From assembly GCA_964444795.1 (NCBI GenBank), contig CAYUIQ010000031.1:1-49237 (forward strand): a DNA stretch of 49,237 nt, written 5' to 3'. This stretch comes from JABMRP01 sp964444795. Its GTDB lineage: Bacteria; Planctomycetota; Planctomycetia; Pirellulales; Thermoguttaceae. Below the pieces are notes generated by a model, which was not told the DNA's origin, did not search any database, and saw only the letters and a program-made list of their open reading frames with translations. Positions within the stretch are counted from its first letter, which is position 1, and each line of letters opens with the position of its first letter. Below are positions 41,185 to 49,237 of this stretch, piece by piece. The position numbers were made by a program, and so were the translations under genes.

Positions 41185-42159
41185 CTACGAAGCACCGGGC
41201 ACAAGTGCCGGGGCTAAACGGTTAAGATGGCGCCGGGAACGATTGATCTCCTCGGTTACCGCCGCCGTGGTCTCCAGGATCGGGATGCCCCGGGGGACGG
41301 GGTGCATAAAGACTTCCGTCCACCCTCGGTAATCGATCTTCGCAAGTGCCCTCAGCAGCGGCTCGAAATCCAACGGGCCGCGACCCGGCATCTGTTCCAA
41401 TTCCTCCGCCTTGGGCAGTTTCGTCATACATCCTTGGCCGTGTTGCCAGGCGTAGAAATGCACCAACTTCTCTCCCAGATCCTCGATCAGCCGGGCAAGC
41501 AGTCCGGGCTCCTGGGGCAGGTGATAGGGAGCCAGGGCAATACCCAATCGGTCCGACGGCGAGAACTCGGCCAGGTAGCGGATCGACTCGGGCGAACTGA
41601 TCAGCGAGCCGGCGTGGTTCTCGATTCCGATCGTGACGCCCCGCTGCTCGGCCACCGCGATGTGTGGCTTCATGGCCTCGACGAACCGCCGCACGGCCGC
41701 CTTGCACTGGGGGCCGGCAAGCCCTTTGGGGCCACGGCTGCCGGTGACGATCATCGAGGCGCCGAACTTCTCGGCCACCCGCATTTCGTCCGCCAGCCCC
41801 AACGGCCCCAGGTCGTAACGCGTGAACATCCCCAGGCCGACCTTGTGGCGGTGGAGCAATTGGGCAAACGCCTCGTGGCCCATCGCCTCGATCTGCTCGC
41901 GCTGGTCGGCGTGGTGCCGGGGCCAAACGTCGATGTGCCGGGCGCCTGTCTTGGCCACCTCGGGCAGAATGTCCTCGATCTTCGTCGTGCCGTACATGCT
42001 CGAAGCGAGGATATATCGGAGTGAAAAGGACGGCTTGGGGCCGTCCGTCGCCGCAGTGGCCGGGAAAGCAGTGGCCGGGAGAGATACTCCCAGCGACCCG
42101 ACGGCCAGCAGGCGGCAGGCTTCACGACGCGAGAGTCGGCGGGGGTTTGCGGTGGTCAT
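41185..42159 (-). CDS. Tat-exported TIM-barrel sugar isomerase/epimerase-like protein
   Basis: The 324-aa protein has a twin-arginine signal (SRREACRLLAVGSLGVSLPA), then a xylose-isomerase-like TIM barrel: ILPEVAKTGARHIDVWPRHH, IEAMGHEAFAQLL, SMIVTGSRGPKG, GVTIGIENHAGSL (metal Glu) and YRGWTEVFMHPVP. The pattern fits sugar phosphate isomerase/epimerase (AP endonuclease family 2-like) proteins. The last residues RLAPALVPGAS come from a dispersed hairpin repeat, so the natural C-terminus may have been altered. ATG 42159. The 404-base upstream gap shared with cheW shows no clear element. Confidence 0.85.
   Translation of the reverse strand: MTTANPRRLSRREACRLLAVGSLGVSLPATAFPATAATDGPKPSFSLRYILASSMYGTTKIEDILPEVAKTGARHIDVWPRHHADQREQIEAMGHEAFAQLLHRHKVGLGMFTRYDLGPLGLADEMRVAEKFGASMIVTGSRGPKGLAGPQCKAAVRRFVEAMKPHIAVAEQRGVTIGIENHAGSLISSPESIRYLAEFSPSDRLGIALAPYHLPQEPGLLARLIEDLGEKLVHFYAWQHGQGCMTKLPKAEELEQMPGRGPLDFEPLLRALAKIDYRGWTEVFMHPVPRGIPILETTAAVTEEINRSRRHLNRLAPALVPGAS
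41193..41220. repeat. Dispersed hairpin element (inverse orientation)
   Basis: CACCGGGCACAAGTGCCGGG and GCTAAAC is the inverse of the element at 27036. It overlaps the 3' end of the TIM-barrel gene, so it contributes its last codons. Confidence 0.65.
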
Positions 42160-42563
42160 GGTAATCTCGGGAGAACAGGTCGCAGGGGCCGTAAGGCGGG
42201 AACAACCGTTGCGATCGTCACCACCGCCGGGGTGCTACGCTCCCGAACGGCAGTGACGATTCTATTTTCCGCCCCACAGCCGGCGGTTGCAAGTCGGTTT
42301 TCGCCGAAAGCCGCCCCCCCGGTATTTTTTCCCGCCGGGCGTAACGTATGGTTGGATGGAGCATCCGTCGGAGTAGACACGCGAATCCGCGTTCGGACTG
42401 ATACCTCCGCCCCGTCTCGGAACGCCTTTTCTGGAAACATTCGACACCGAGGCAAGTCGATTCACCCTCGTTTTGAGGGATCCGGCCAATCACGGACGTT
42501 GCCGCATGGACGCTGCCGGAAGACTCCATCGCACTCATCTTACGCAGCACAAGGAGCCCAACG

Positions 42564-43094
42564 ATGTCCACCACTCAGGTCAAATCGCCGTCCGCCCCCA
42601 CTCCCGCGCCCGCGCAGGCCGGTTCCGCCGAAAGTGTCCGCAGCGTGCAACTGGTCAGTTTTCGCCTGGCCGGCGAAGAATACGGAATCGAGATCATCAA
42701 GGTACGCGAGATCATCCTGATGGGTGAAATCACGGCGATTCCGGAGACCCCCGACTACGTCAAGGGCTTGATCAATCTTCGCGGCACGGTGGTTCCGATC
42801 ATCGATCTGCGGCTGCGTTTCGGGCTTCCGCTGGGTGAGATTACCGACGAGAGCCGCATTGTCGTGGTCAACGTGGCGGGCAAGACGCTCGGCATCGTCG
42901 TCGACGCGGTCGACGAGGTGCTCCGCATCACCGGCGAGCAGATCGCGCCGCCGCCACCCACCGTCGCCGGCATGGGACGCGAGTATCTCATCGGGTTGGC
43001 CAAGCTGGGCGAGCGATTGTTGATCATGCTGGACGTCGACAAGATCCTCACGAGAGAAGATGTTGCGGCGATGCATGCGGCGGCCCGAAGCTGA
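42564..43094 (+). CDS. cheW: CheW-family chemotaxis coupling protein
   Basis: CheW links chemoreceptors to the kinase CheA. The 176-aa protein has an Ala/Pro-rich N-terminus and a CheW core: VQLVSFRLAGEEYGIEIIKVREI, ITAIPETPDYVKGLINLRGTVVPIIDLR and TLGIVVDAVDEVLRI, then LIMLDVDKIL. All are diagnostic. AAGGAG precedes ATG 42564. No cheA or receptor is near it, so it may serve a dispersed chemosensory system. Confidence 0.95.
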   Translation: MSTTQVKSPSAPTPAPAQAGSAESVRSVQLVSFRLAGEEYGIEIIKVREIILMGEITAIPETPDYVKGLINLRGTVVPIIDLRLRFGLPLGEITDESRIVVVNVAGKTLGIVVDAVDEVLRITGEQIAPPPPTVAGMGREYLIGLAKLGERLLIMLDVDKILTREDVAAMHAAARS

Positions 43095-43112
43095 CGAAGA
43101 AAAGGTGGTTCG

Positions 43113-43655
43113 ATGTCGATTGACGTCCGATGCGAGTGCGGCAACGACTGTGTTGTAGCGGAGCAGTCCGGCGGGGAACCGGCGGCCTGCGACCGTTGCG
43201 GCCGGCCGTTGCCCCCATCCTCCGCGGCTCCCACACGCGATGCCTCGGATGCGCAATCGACGATCGTTTCCTCGCCCCCGGAACCGGCCATGGTCGCGCC
43301 GGCGGCCATCGGCTTGCGGTTGAGCTTGCGGGTTAACCTGATGCAGACGTTCGGCCGGGTTTGCACGCTGGGTCTGATGGATTGGTTCTACCGGGCGATG
43401 AAATACACGGCCGTCCTCGACGGAACGCTGGTGGCCGAGGGCGACATGGTTGAAGGATTCGACGCGCGTTGCCAAAGCACCGTGGGGCGGCACCGATTGG
43501 AGATCACGTCTCTGTCGCCGGGCATGGGGAATCACCCGCGACGCAAGCAATTCGATCTCGATTTCTTCGATCCCGGCGACTACGAGATCCGATTGTACCC
43601 CAACCATCTCTTCTTCCAACTCAGCCATCTCACCACCTTGCGGTTGCCCGACTGA
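43113..43655 (+). CDS. Hypothetical protein with zinc-ribbon N-terminus
   Basis: The 180-aa protein begins with a compact Cys pattern (RCECGNDCVV then ACDRCGRPLP) that suggests a zinc ribbon in the first 35 residues. A Pro/Ser/Ala-rich linker (about 36-70) and a beta-rich domain (about 75-180; YTAVLDGTLVAEGDMVEGFD; EITSLSPGMGNHPRRKQFDLDFF) follow. It starts 18 bases after cheW with AAAAGGTGG, so it is probably translated from the same message. I do not recognise the family. Confidence 0.7.
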   Translation: MSIDVRCECGNDCVVAEQSGGEPAACDRCGRPLPPSSAAPTRDASDAQSTIVSSPPEPAMVAPAAIGLRLSLRVNLMQTFGRVCTLGLMDWFYRAMKYTAVLDGTLVAEGDMVEGFDARCQSTVGRHRLEITSLSPGMGNHPRRKQFDLDFFDPGDYEIRLYPNHLFFQLSHLTTLRLPD

Positions 43656-43675
43656 GGGTATCCATCGCTTTGAGG

Positions 43676-44632
43676 TTAACGAATCGTTTCCAGCGACTTC
43701 TCGAAGAACGCCGCTTCGTCGGTCCAGCCATACTTGTTGCAGAAAGCGGCCAGACGCTCGAAACGCCCGGGCACGTCGATCTTGGTCGCATGAAGCAACT
43801 TGCCCAGGCAATGGGGGCAAAGGGCCAGCGGCTGGCGGTCCGACTCGTCTTGACTGTTGCTGCCGCACATTAGACACCGGTAGAGTGTGCAATGGTTCAT
43901 CGAGAACATGTGGCCCGTCTCGTGGACGGCCGTCTTGACGGTGCGCAACAGACAGAGCCGAAAGGCCGCGTCGCCGGCCTCCGGATCGCCGTTGCGATAG
44001 ATCGACCAGACCCCAACGCGACGGCCGAGCGACGCCTGACCGAAGACGAAGTTCCAGCCCCCGCCGGGCCAGAGGTCCGAGGACGTTAAGGCGATGTAAA
44101 CGGCCGCGTCGTCCGGCAGTCGGGGAACGAGCACTTTGTCGAGTACGTACGTCGACAAAATCTGCTTGTCTCCCCACGAAGGGTGCGTGCGCCGGGCCTC
44201 GTCGGGAATGATATCCAGCGGCAGGTTTTCGCTGATCTTCACCGGCAACTCGTAATAGATGCCCATGAACCGGGCCGTCAGATCGACGATCTTCCGTTGC
44301 GTTTTCGTGAACTCACCCAGCGGCTGGATGTAGATCGTCCTCCGCCGGCCTTCCGGCAGGGTGGGCCAGCTACGCAGGTACTGGGCGTACGACTGCCCCG
44401 GCTCTTCGTGTTCGGCCAGCCAGTCGCCGGCCTTCGGTTTGCCGAGCTTGCTGTGCAGCGGCAGGAGTCTCTTCATCTCCGGCGGAAGCTCGGACTCCTC
44501 GGCATCTTCGGCCGCTTCGCGTACCAATCCCACTCCTGGCAACAGCAGCGCGATGAGAACACCGATGAGCACGACAACCACGATCAGTTCGACCCAGGTG
44601 AACCCACGGCGATTGGGAAGTGAAGTCTGCAT
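43676..44632 (-). CDS. Archaemetzincin-like metalloprotease fused to a prepilin-type membrane anchor
   Basis: The 318-aa protein opens with RRGFTWVELIVVVVLIGVLIALLLPGV, a type IV pilin-like cleavage site plus membrane helix. The catalytic part contains HETGHMFSMNHC then four residues to CLM, and a CPHC 17 residues later, close to the archaemetzincin signature HExxHxxGxxHCx4CxMx17CxxC. The Gly after the second His is Ser here. The intact metal ligands are His, His, His and the Cys set. It would be an exported, membrane-anchored zinc peptidase. ATG 44632; the longer frame to 44671 has no better site and overlaps a repeat. Confidence 0.85.
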   Translation of the reverse strand: MQTSLPNRRGFTWVELIVVVVLIGVLIALLLPGVGLVREAAEDAEESELPPEMKRLLPLHSKLGKPKAGDWLAEHEEPGQSYAQYLRSWPTLPEGRRRTIYIQPLGEFTKTQRKIVDLTARFMGIYYELPVKISENLPLDIIPDEARRTHPSWGDKQILSTYVLDKVLVPRLPDDAAVYIALTSSDLWPGGGWNFVFGQASLGRRVGVWSIYRNGDPEAGDAAFRLCLLRTVKTAVHETGHMFSMNHCTLYRCLMCGSNSQDESDRQPLALCPHCLGKLLHATKIDVPGRFERLAAFCNKYGWTDEAAFFEKSLETIR

Positions 44633-44668
44633 GGCCGGGCTCCTGTCGCGGGGGGGCGTTGACGGCAA

Positions 44669-44694
44669 CACCGGGCACGAGTGCCCGGGCTAAA
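44669..44694. repeat. Dispersed hairpin element (inverse orientation)
   Basis: ACACCGGGCACGAGTGCCCG and GGCTAAAC: inverse copy of the 27036 element, stem GCCCGGGCAC-type, in the gap between two minus-strand genes. Confidence 0.72.
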
Positions 44695-44705
44695 CTCTCG
44701 TGGAC

Positions 44706-45596
44706 TCACCACCAGCCGGTAACGACGTCGCTCCGGGCCGCGGCAACTCGACCGCTGATCTCCCAGATTCGCAGCAGCACGGGATCGTCTTCCAAGAGAT
44801 TCTTCAAATCGTCGTCAAAGTATTTGAGATCCTCGCTGGAGAGTTTCACCGGCTCGTGTCGCAGATGGATCTTGGCCGGCGGCACGGCCGGGATGGCGAT
44901 CAGCCGTGGCGAAAGAACGAGCAGTTGAATCGGCGCCGAACCTTCTTCCGGCTGGAGGATCCGCAGCGGATAGTAGAGCCGATCGGTGGCGAATCGGACC
45001 TTAATCGGCTCGACGGCCGTTTCCCGGCCCGTTTCCACCACGTCGATCAGAAACCACCGAAACCCGTCGCGAACGTAACGCATCAGATCGGCCTTCAGCG
45101 GCCGGGTAACGGTTCCTTCGGCCACCTCCCGCTGGCGCAGGACTTCCTCCAGCCAGCCGACGAACTTGCGCGGATCGTCGACCTGCACAAGCGAGATGTC
45201 GTGGCCGGCGATGGTCGAGTGGGTAGCCAACTCAACGCCGCCCTTTCGACCGGCGTACGAGACGGTCCGCACCGGCCCCGTGACGGGTGATCGCCCCTGG
45301 ATCGACAACGTCGCGTTGATCCGCTCGGTGGCCGTATGAAACACCCGGGCGTTGCCGGCGCTGATCGTCGGTCGGGCGGGCAAGGGGAGAATCCGGACGA
45401 ACTGCGTTCCCGGCGAAACTCGACCGGTCGGCGAGAGAATGAGCAGCTCCTCCTTACCGTTCCAGGCGATCACGGCCCGCTGGTTCGGTTGAAACAGCGC
45501 GGTGGCCGGCTTCAAGGGGGCCAACCCTTTGTCGGCCTGTGCCGGCGGCGTGAGTAGACAGAGTGCCAAAACCAGTAGACCGGCAATCCTGAACAT
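44706..45596 (-). CDS. DUF2330-like exported protein
   Basis: The 296-aa protein has a signal peptide (MFRIAGLLVLALCLLTPPAQA). AVIAWNGKEELLILSP, then FVRILPLPARPTISAG and later PLRILQPEEG are compatible with DUF2330, a family of exported proteins of unknown function. The start MFRIAG at 45596 has a GGAG site eight bases upstream (within the alternative start MERIP at 45611). A long palindrome follows its start region upstream (45620-45689). The C-terminal 60 residues are charged. Confidence 0.7.
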   Translation of the reverse strand: MFRIAGLLVLALCLLTPPAQADKGLAPLKPATALFQPNQRAVIAWNGKEELLILSPTGRVSPGTQFVRILPLPARPTISAGNARVFHTATERINATLSIQGRSPVTGPVRTVSYAGRKGGVELATHSTIAGHDISLVQVDDPRKFVGWLEEVLRQREVAEGTVTRPLKADLMRYVRDGFRWFLIDVVETGRETAVEPIKVRFATDRLYYPLRILQPEEGSAPIQLLVLSPRLIAIPAVPPAKIHLRHEPVKLSSEDLKYFDDDLKNLLEDDPVLLRIWEISGRVAAARSDVVTGWW

Positions 45597-45619
45597 TGGG
45601 ATCCGCTCCATTGTTTTGG

Positions 45620-45689
45620 GTGCCATGGGCGGCTTGCCCGCCCTTGCCGAATTCCGGGAAAGCAAGGGCGGACAAGCCGCCCATGGCAC
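45620..45689. repeat. 28-bp near-perfect inverted repeat
   Basis: GTGCCATGGGCGGCTTGCCC and the rest of the arm (45620-45647) pairs with 45662-45689 with one mismatch. It sits just upstream of the DUF2330-like gene and just downstream of the metallophosphoesterase gene. It may function as a terminator-type hairpin or be a dispersed element. Confidence 0.82.
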
Positions 45690-45733
45690 CCGTGAACCTC
45701 CACCGCCATCTTACACCGCGGCGGGGTATTCGG

Positions 45734-46798
45734 CTACTCGGAAGTCGAGTCGGGTACGAGATCGACCACCACCAACTCCGGCCGGCAGAGAAACCGCATC
45801 CTTGGCGCCCGGCCTCGTTCCATGCCCACCCCGCGAGAGACCAGCAGCTTCCGCCCGTCGCCCAAGTCGGTCAAGCCGGCTGCCCAGCGGCGCGGCACTT
45901 CGGAAAAAGTAATCACGGGGCCCAGACCGGGTAGTCGAACCTGCCCCCCATGCGTGTGGCCGGCGATCATCAGATCGGCTTCGATCGACGTCAGCGCGAA
46001 GTCGGGCCGGTGTCCCAGCACCACGCGAAACCGCTCGCTGTCGGCTGCCCACAGATACTCCGCCGGGCGGCGCGAGTGATCGAGTTGCAGGCAGGTCAAC
46101 CGCAGCGGATCCACGTCGAACGACTCGCTCGCCTGCACCGGGGTGATTGGCAGATCGTCGAACATGGCCGCCCATTTCGGGTCGCCGTCGACATTTCCGC
46201 GGACGGCGAAAACACCCAACGGGGCCGCGAACTCGATCTCGCGCAGGAAGGAGTTGATCTGCCCGCGCAACGTCTCGCGCCGCGCGGCGTCGGCATGAAG
46301 ATAATCGCCCGCCAGCAGGATCAGGTCGGGTTCTTCCCGCAATACCCGGCGGAAGACTTCCCGTTCGTACTCACCGAACCGGTCGGTCTGCAAATCGGCC
46401 AGCACGACGATCCGCACGGAGCGATCCAGTTTGGGGCTGGCGATCTCGATTCGCGTGACTTCCAGCGAGGTTGGTTCGATGAAGAAGGCGTCGAGGCCGA
46501 TCCCGGCCAAGGCCAGAGCGGCGATCGCACACAACAAGGCCGTCTTCTTCGCCGCGCGCCGCAAGAGCAGTGCCGAGCCGACCAAACCGATCGTGCCGTG
46601 AACGAACAACCCATAGGCGGACAAGCGAACGATGCCGAAGAAATCGCCGCCGAGCATCACGGCCAGAAACACGGCGCCGGCGGCCGCCGCCGTTGTTGCG
46701 ACAATCCAAACTCGTAGCGTCCGCTCTCGGCGAATCCGTCGCAATGCGACCGCATCGACAATCAAGACCAGCGCGTGGAACAGATAGGTGGAAATCAC
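45734..46798 (-). CDS. Membrane-anchored metallophosphoesterase (YkuE/YaeI-like)
   Basis: The 354-aa protein has about three or four N-terminal membrane helices (1-105), then a calcineurin-like phosphoesterase domain: IVVLADLQTDRFGEYE, LILLAGDYLHAD, VRGNVDGD (normally GNHD) and IAGHTHGGQVRLPGLG. Asn-Val-Asp in place of Asn-His-Asp is a change at a catalytic position, although the GHTHGGQ metal site is intact. The start is GTG 46798. It lies 17 bases after the symporter, so co-transcription is likely. Confidence 0.88.
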   Translation of the reverse strand: MISTYLFHALVLIVDAVALRRIRRERTLRVWIVATTAAAAGAVFLAVMLGGDFFGIVRLSAYGLFVHGTIGLVGSALLLRRAAKKTALLCAIAALALAGIGLDAFFIEPTSLEVTRIEIASPKLDRSVRIVVLADLQTDRFGEYEREVFRRVLREEPDLILLAGDYLHADAARRETLRGQINSFLREIEFAAPLGVFAVRGNVDGDPKWAAMFDDLPITPVQASESFDVDPLRLTCLQLDHSRRPAEYLWAADSERFRVVLGHRPDFALTSIEADLMIAGHTHGGQVRLPGLGPVITFSEVPRRWAAGLTDLGDGRKLLVSRGVGMERGRAPRMRFLCRPELVVVDLVPDSTSE

Positions 46799-46815
46799 CG
46801 CACTCCCAGGGAAAT

Positions 46816-49161
46816 CTACTCCGTGCCAAGTTTGAAATCGACGCCCGTCTCCTCCATCTCCGCTTTGACCGTGAACTCCTGGCCCGAGGTGGCGGCGTCC
46901 CGATACTTCTCGGGAATCTCCGTCGCCCGGATGACCTTGGTGTCGTCGCTCCGGGAGACGTGGACGAGACGGTTCACCGTGTCGCCGTCGCGGTCTTTGG
47001 TCACCAGCGTGAATGAGTAGACGTCCTTGGGCTCCGCTTTCCGTTCGCTCTCCGGTTCCACGTCCTCGACAATCGTTTCCTCGACGACGGCCGTACCGGC
47101 GGGAAACGTGTAGAGGATTTCGTCGATCTCCGTGCCCTTCATCCGCGCGATGAGATCCATCGTGGGTACGATGCGCACGCGGTAGACGGTCCCTTCCGGA
47201 GCGCCGCCGGCCCGCTGATCGGTGGCGAACTGGTAGGTGCCGTCGGTTCCCGTGCGCAGTTGGGCATCGAGCGTATCGTCGTCGGTGTCGAGGTAGACGG
47301 TGGCGCCGACGACCGGCTTGCCGTCGAGGGTTACCGTGCCGCCCAGCGGATAGTACGTCACCGAACTGGAGAACAGCCAGTAGAGCCCGACCATCACCAC
47401 CACCAGCAAAGCGGACAGAATGCGGAAGTCGAAGATTCCGCTCCAGGTGTTTTCACCGCGCAGTGCTTCAAAGGGTGATTTCCAGACCAGCTTCTGGCTT
47501 TCCTCGGTGTGTTGATGGGGCCAAATCAGCGAAACGGTGAAGATGAACACCGATTCGGCGACGAAGAGAATAAACGCCATGAAGAGGCTGTTGATGGCCA
47601 GGAAGTTGGCCAGGTGGGTGTTGATGTCGTCCAACTCGATGACGTGAAACTTATCGAGCAGGTTCATGGTGTACATGATCATTCCGAGGATCGAGCCGCC
47701 GATGAGCGTCCAGAGCGCGGCCCGGGCAGAGGTCCGCCGCCAGAACACGCCCCAGAGAAAGACGACGGCCGTGGGCGGGGCCACGACCGGGAAAACGTCG
47801 AGCATCGCCTGGAAAATCGTCTCGCCCAAATGGCTGATGGCCATCGACCAGATCACCGCCACGCACATCGCCACGAAGGTCGCGATCCGCCCCACGCGGA
47901 TCAGGTGCCGGTCGTCCGCCTTCGGGTTGAACCGCTGGTACACGTCGTAGCTGCACAACGTGGCGATCGAATTCAATGCGCCGGAAACCGTGCTCATCAA
48001 TGCCGCCAACAACGCGGCAATCACCACGCCCTGCATACCCGGCCAGAGCATCGTCTTAATCATGTGCGTGTAGGTCTGGTCGGTGATCGGCGATCCGTCG
48101 GCGCGGGTGGGCAGTCCGGGAATCGTCCCCGAGTTGATCAACCCGAGGCAGATCACACCCGGCAACACGAAGAGGAACACCGGCAGGATCTTGATGAAGC
48201 CGGCAAACAGCGGCCCGATCCGGGCGTGGTTCTCATCTTTGGCCCCCAGCACACGCTGGACGATCGTCTGGTCGGTACACCAATACCAGACCCCCAGCAC
48301 CGGATAGCCCAGGAACACGGCATACCAGGTGATGCCCGTCGGATCGTTGCCGGACCGCAAGATGGAGAGATTGACCGGATGGACGCTGGCCTGCAGTTCG
48401 CTCCATCCGCCGATCATTTGGAATCCGATCACGGTGATGCAAATCGATCCGAACAAGAGAACGATCGTCTGGATCGACTCCGTCAACACGACCGCGAGCA
48501 GGCCGCCGATGATCGTGTAGATGGCCGTGACCGCGCAGAGCGCGAGGATCGTCAGGCCGTGATACTGTTGGGGGTTCTCGATACCCATCGACGGCAGCAC
48601 GGTGCCTTCCAGAACGATTGCACCCGTGTGTAGCGAGAAGCCGATATGCACGGCGACGGCCGAGAAGATCGAGAGAATGGCCAGGTAATCGCGGCTGCCC
48701 CGGCTGAACCGTTTTTCCATGAAGTCGGGGAGTGTGGAGACCTTCGAGCGAAGGTAGAACGGGGCGAAGAACAGGGCGAGGATCACCAGCGTGAAGCCGG
48801 CCATCCACTCGAAGTTGCCGTAGACCAACCCCGACGTGTAACCGTTCTGGGCAAAACTCACCAGATGAAGCGTCGATATATTGGTGGCAAACAGGGCCAG
48901 GCCGATCATCGGCCATTTGAGCGATTTGCCGGCGAGAAAATAATCGCTCCCCTTGGCTTCTTTCCGCCGCGTGCCGGCCCAGCATCCCAAGGCCACGATG
49001 CCCACCAGATAAAAGACGATGATTCCCAGGTCGAGCCCACCGATGTTGACGGTCTGCTCGCCGATTTCTCCCGACGGTTCACCGTCGGCCGAGGCGTAGG
49101 CCCAGGTGCCGCAACACAAGAACAAACCGGCCAACAACAGCGGAAGGAGTCGCTTCTTCAT
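46816..49161 (-). CDS. Sodium:solute symporter family protein with C-terminal regulatory-like beta domain
   Basis: The 781-aa protein has a signal-like first helix, then the SSS core: GTRRKEAKGSDYFLAGKSLKWP, SKVSTLPDFMEKRFSRGSRDY (equivalent to the ...P-D-(Y/F)-(L/M)-x-x-R-(F/Y) motif), GGLLAVVLTESIQTIVL and MSTVSGALNSIATL. About 13 helices end near residue 570. A carboxypeptidase-regulatory-like beta domain follows (YPLGGTVTLDGKPVVGATVYLDTD, about 580-650) and then a charged tail. SSS transporters use Na+ gradients to import sugars, amino acids or other solutes. The extra domain would lie outside the membrane. ATG 49161. Confidence 0.9.
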   Translation of the reverse strand: MKKRLLPLLLAGLFLCCGTWAYASADGEPSGEIGEQTVNIGGLDLGIIVFYLVGIVALGCWAGTRRKEAKGSDYFLAGKSLKWPMIGLALFATNISTLHLVSFAQNGYTSGLVYGNFEWMAGFTLVILALFFAPFYLRSKVSTLPDFMEKRFSRGSRDYLAILSIFSAVAVHIGFSLHTGAIVLEGTVLPSMGIENPQQYHGLTILALCAVTAIYTIIGGLLAVVLTESIQTIVLLFGSICITVIGFQMIGGWSELQASVHPVNLSILRSGNDPTGITWYAVFLGYPVLGVWYWCTDQTIVQRVLGAKDENHARIGPLFAGFIKILPVFLFVLPGVICLGLINSGTIPGLPTRADGSPITDQTYTHMIKTMLWPGMQGVVIAALLAALMSTVSGALNSIATLCSYDVYQRFNPKADDRHLIRVGRIATFVAMCVAVIWSMAISHLGETIFQAMLDVFPVVAPPTAVVFLWGVFWRRTSARAALWTLIGGSILGMIMYTMNLLDKFHVIELDDINTHLANFLAINSLFMAFILFVAESVFIFTVSLIWPHQHTEESQKLVWKSPFEALRGENTWSGIFDFRILSALLVVVMVGLYWLFSSSVTYYPLGGTVTLDGKPVVGATVYLDTDDDTLDAQLRTGTDGTYQFATDQRAGGAPEGTVYRVRIVPTMDLIARMKGTEIDEILYTFPAGTAVVEETIVEDVEPESERKAEPKDVYSFTLVTKDRDGDTVNRLVHVSRSDDTKVIRATEIPEKYRDAATSGQEFTVKAEMEETGVDFKLGTE

Positions 49162-49237
49162 CAGGTCGTACCCGGGATTGGTTTAACGCCAAGCCGAAGG
49201 CGCCGGCTTCTCTGGTCGTGGAACACTGGGAAAGCCG

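Overview
The window looks like a chromosome segment of a high-GC planctomycete, probably Pirellulales-like. The evidence is the combination of a DUF1559 prepilin-type protein, a PEP-CTERM LamG protein, a formylglycine sulfatase, a GH127-type glycosidase, Tat-exported Gfo/Idh/MocA and TIM-barrel sugar proteins, a WD40 protein with a J-like N-terminus, many dispersed hairpin repeats, and lipid A/LPS genes (lpxK and a waaF-like gene). This assignment is an inference from gene content. No rRNA, tRNA, CRISPR array, transposase or replication origin was recognised.

Layout. 1-2.4 kb: LPS genes (heptosyltransferase, LpxK). 2.5-12.8 kb: a minus-strand operon of ten genes that is the highlight of the window. 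In transcription order it encodes an FHA-like/treble-clef (RING-like) protein, an E1-like ThiF/MoeB-fold protein, an E2-like protein with HPN and catalytic Cys, a possible YbjN/CesT-like protein, a 91-aa beta-grasp (ubiquitin-like) protein ending AGRR, a JAMM/JAB isopeptidase, an Mpa/ARC-like AAA+ ATPase, a divergent Dop/PafA-family protein, a 68-aa polar protein ending GPGQ, and a PafA-type ligase with an intact active site. Ubiquitin-type (E1-E2-E3, thioester) and Pup-type (glutamine-synthetase fold, C-terminal Gln/Glu) modification machineries therefore sit in one transcription unit with an unfoldase but without proteasome subunits. The 68-aa protein is proposed as a Pup-like modifier.

13-17.2 kb: a HIT/GalT-like nucleotidyl transferase or hydrolase facing two SorC-type regulators. 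17.4-20 kb: a PEP-CTERM LamG protein and a DUF1559 protein. 20-25.4 kb: a second unusual system, made of four tandem paralogues that share an N-terminal leader-like domain, an internal Tat motif and C-terminal G-[IV]-R-P motifs, followed by a B12-binding radical SAM enzyme. It resembles a peptide-modification (RiPP-like) locus. 25.5-29.2 kb: sulfatase and GH127 family protein. 29.3-33.1 kb: a housekeeping cluster, rpmE-prfA-prmC-murA. 33.3-35.7 kb: Rieske protein, HpcH/HpaI aldolase, DJ-1/PfpI protein. 35.8-42.2 kb: giant WD40/cyclase-like protein, Gfo/Idh/MocA oxidoreductase, TIM-barrel isomerase. 42.5-49.2 kb: CheW, a zinc-ribbon protein, a prepilin-leader archaemetzincin fusion, a DUF2330-like protein, a membrane metallophosphoesterase and a sodium:solute symporter with an added C-terminal domain.

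How the genes may work together. In the modification operon, E1 would activate the ubiquitin-like protein, E2 would carry it, the treble-clef protein would guide it, and JAMM would process or remove it. In parallel, the Dop-like protein would deamidate the C-terminal Gln of the small modifier and the PafA-like ligase would attach it to lysines. The AAA+ ATPase would recognise and unfold tagged proteins. These roles are inferred from family membership and context; only the motifs are seen directly.
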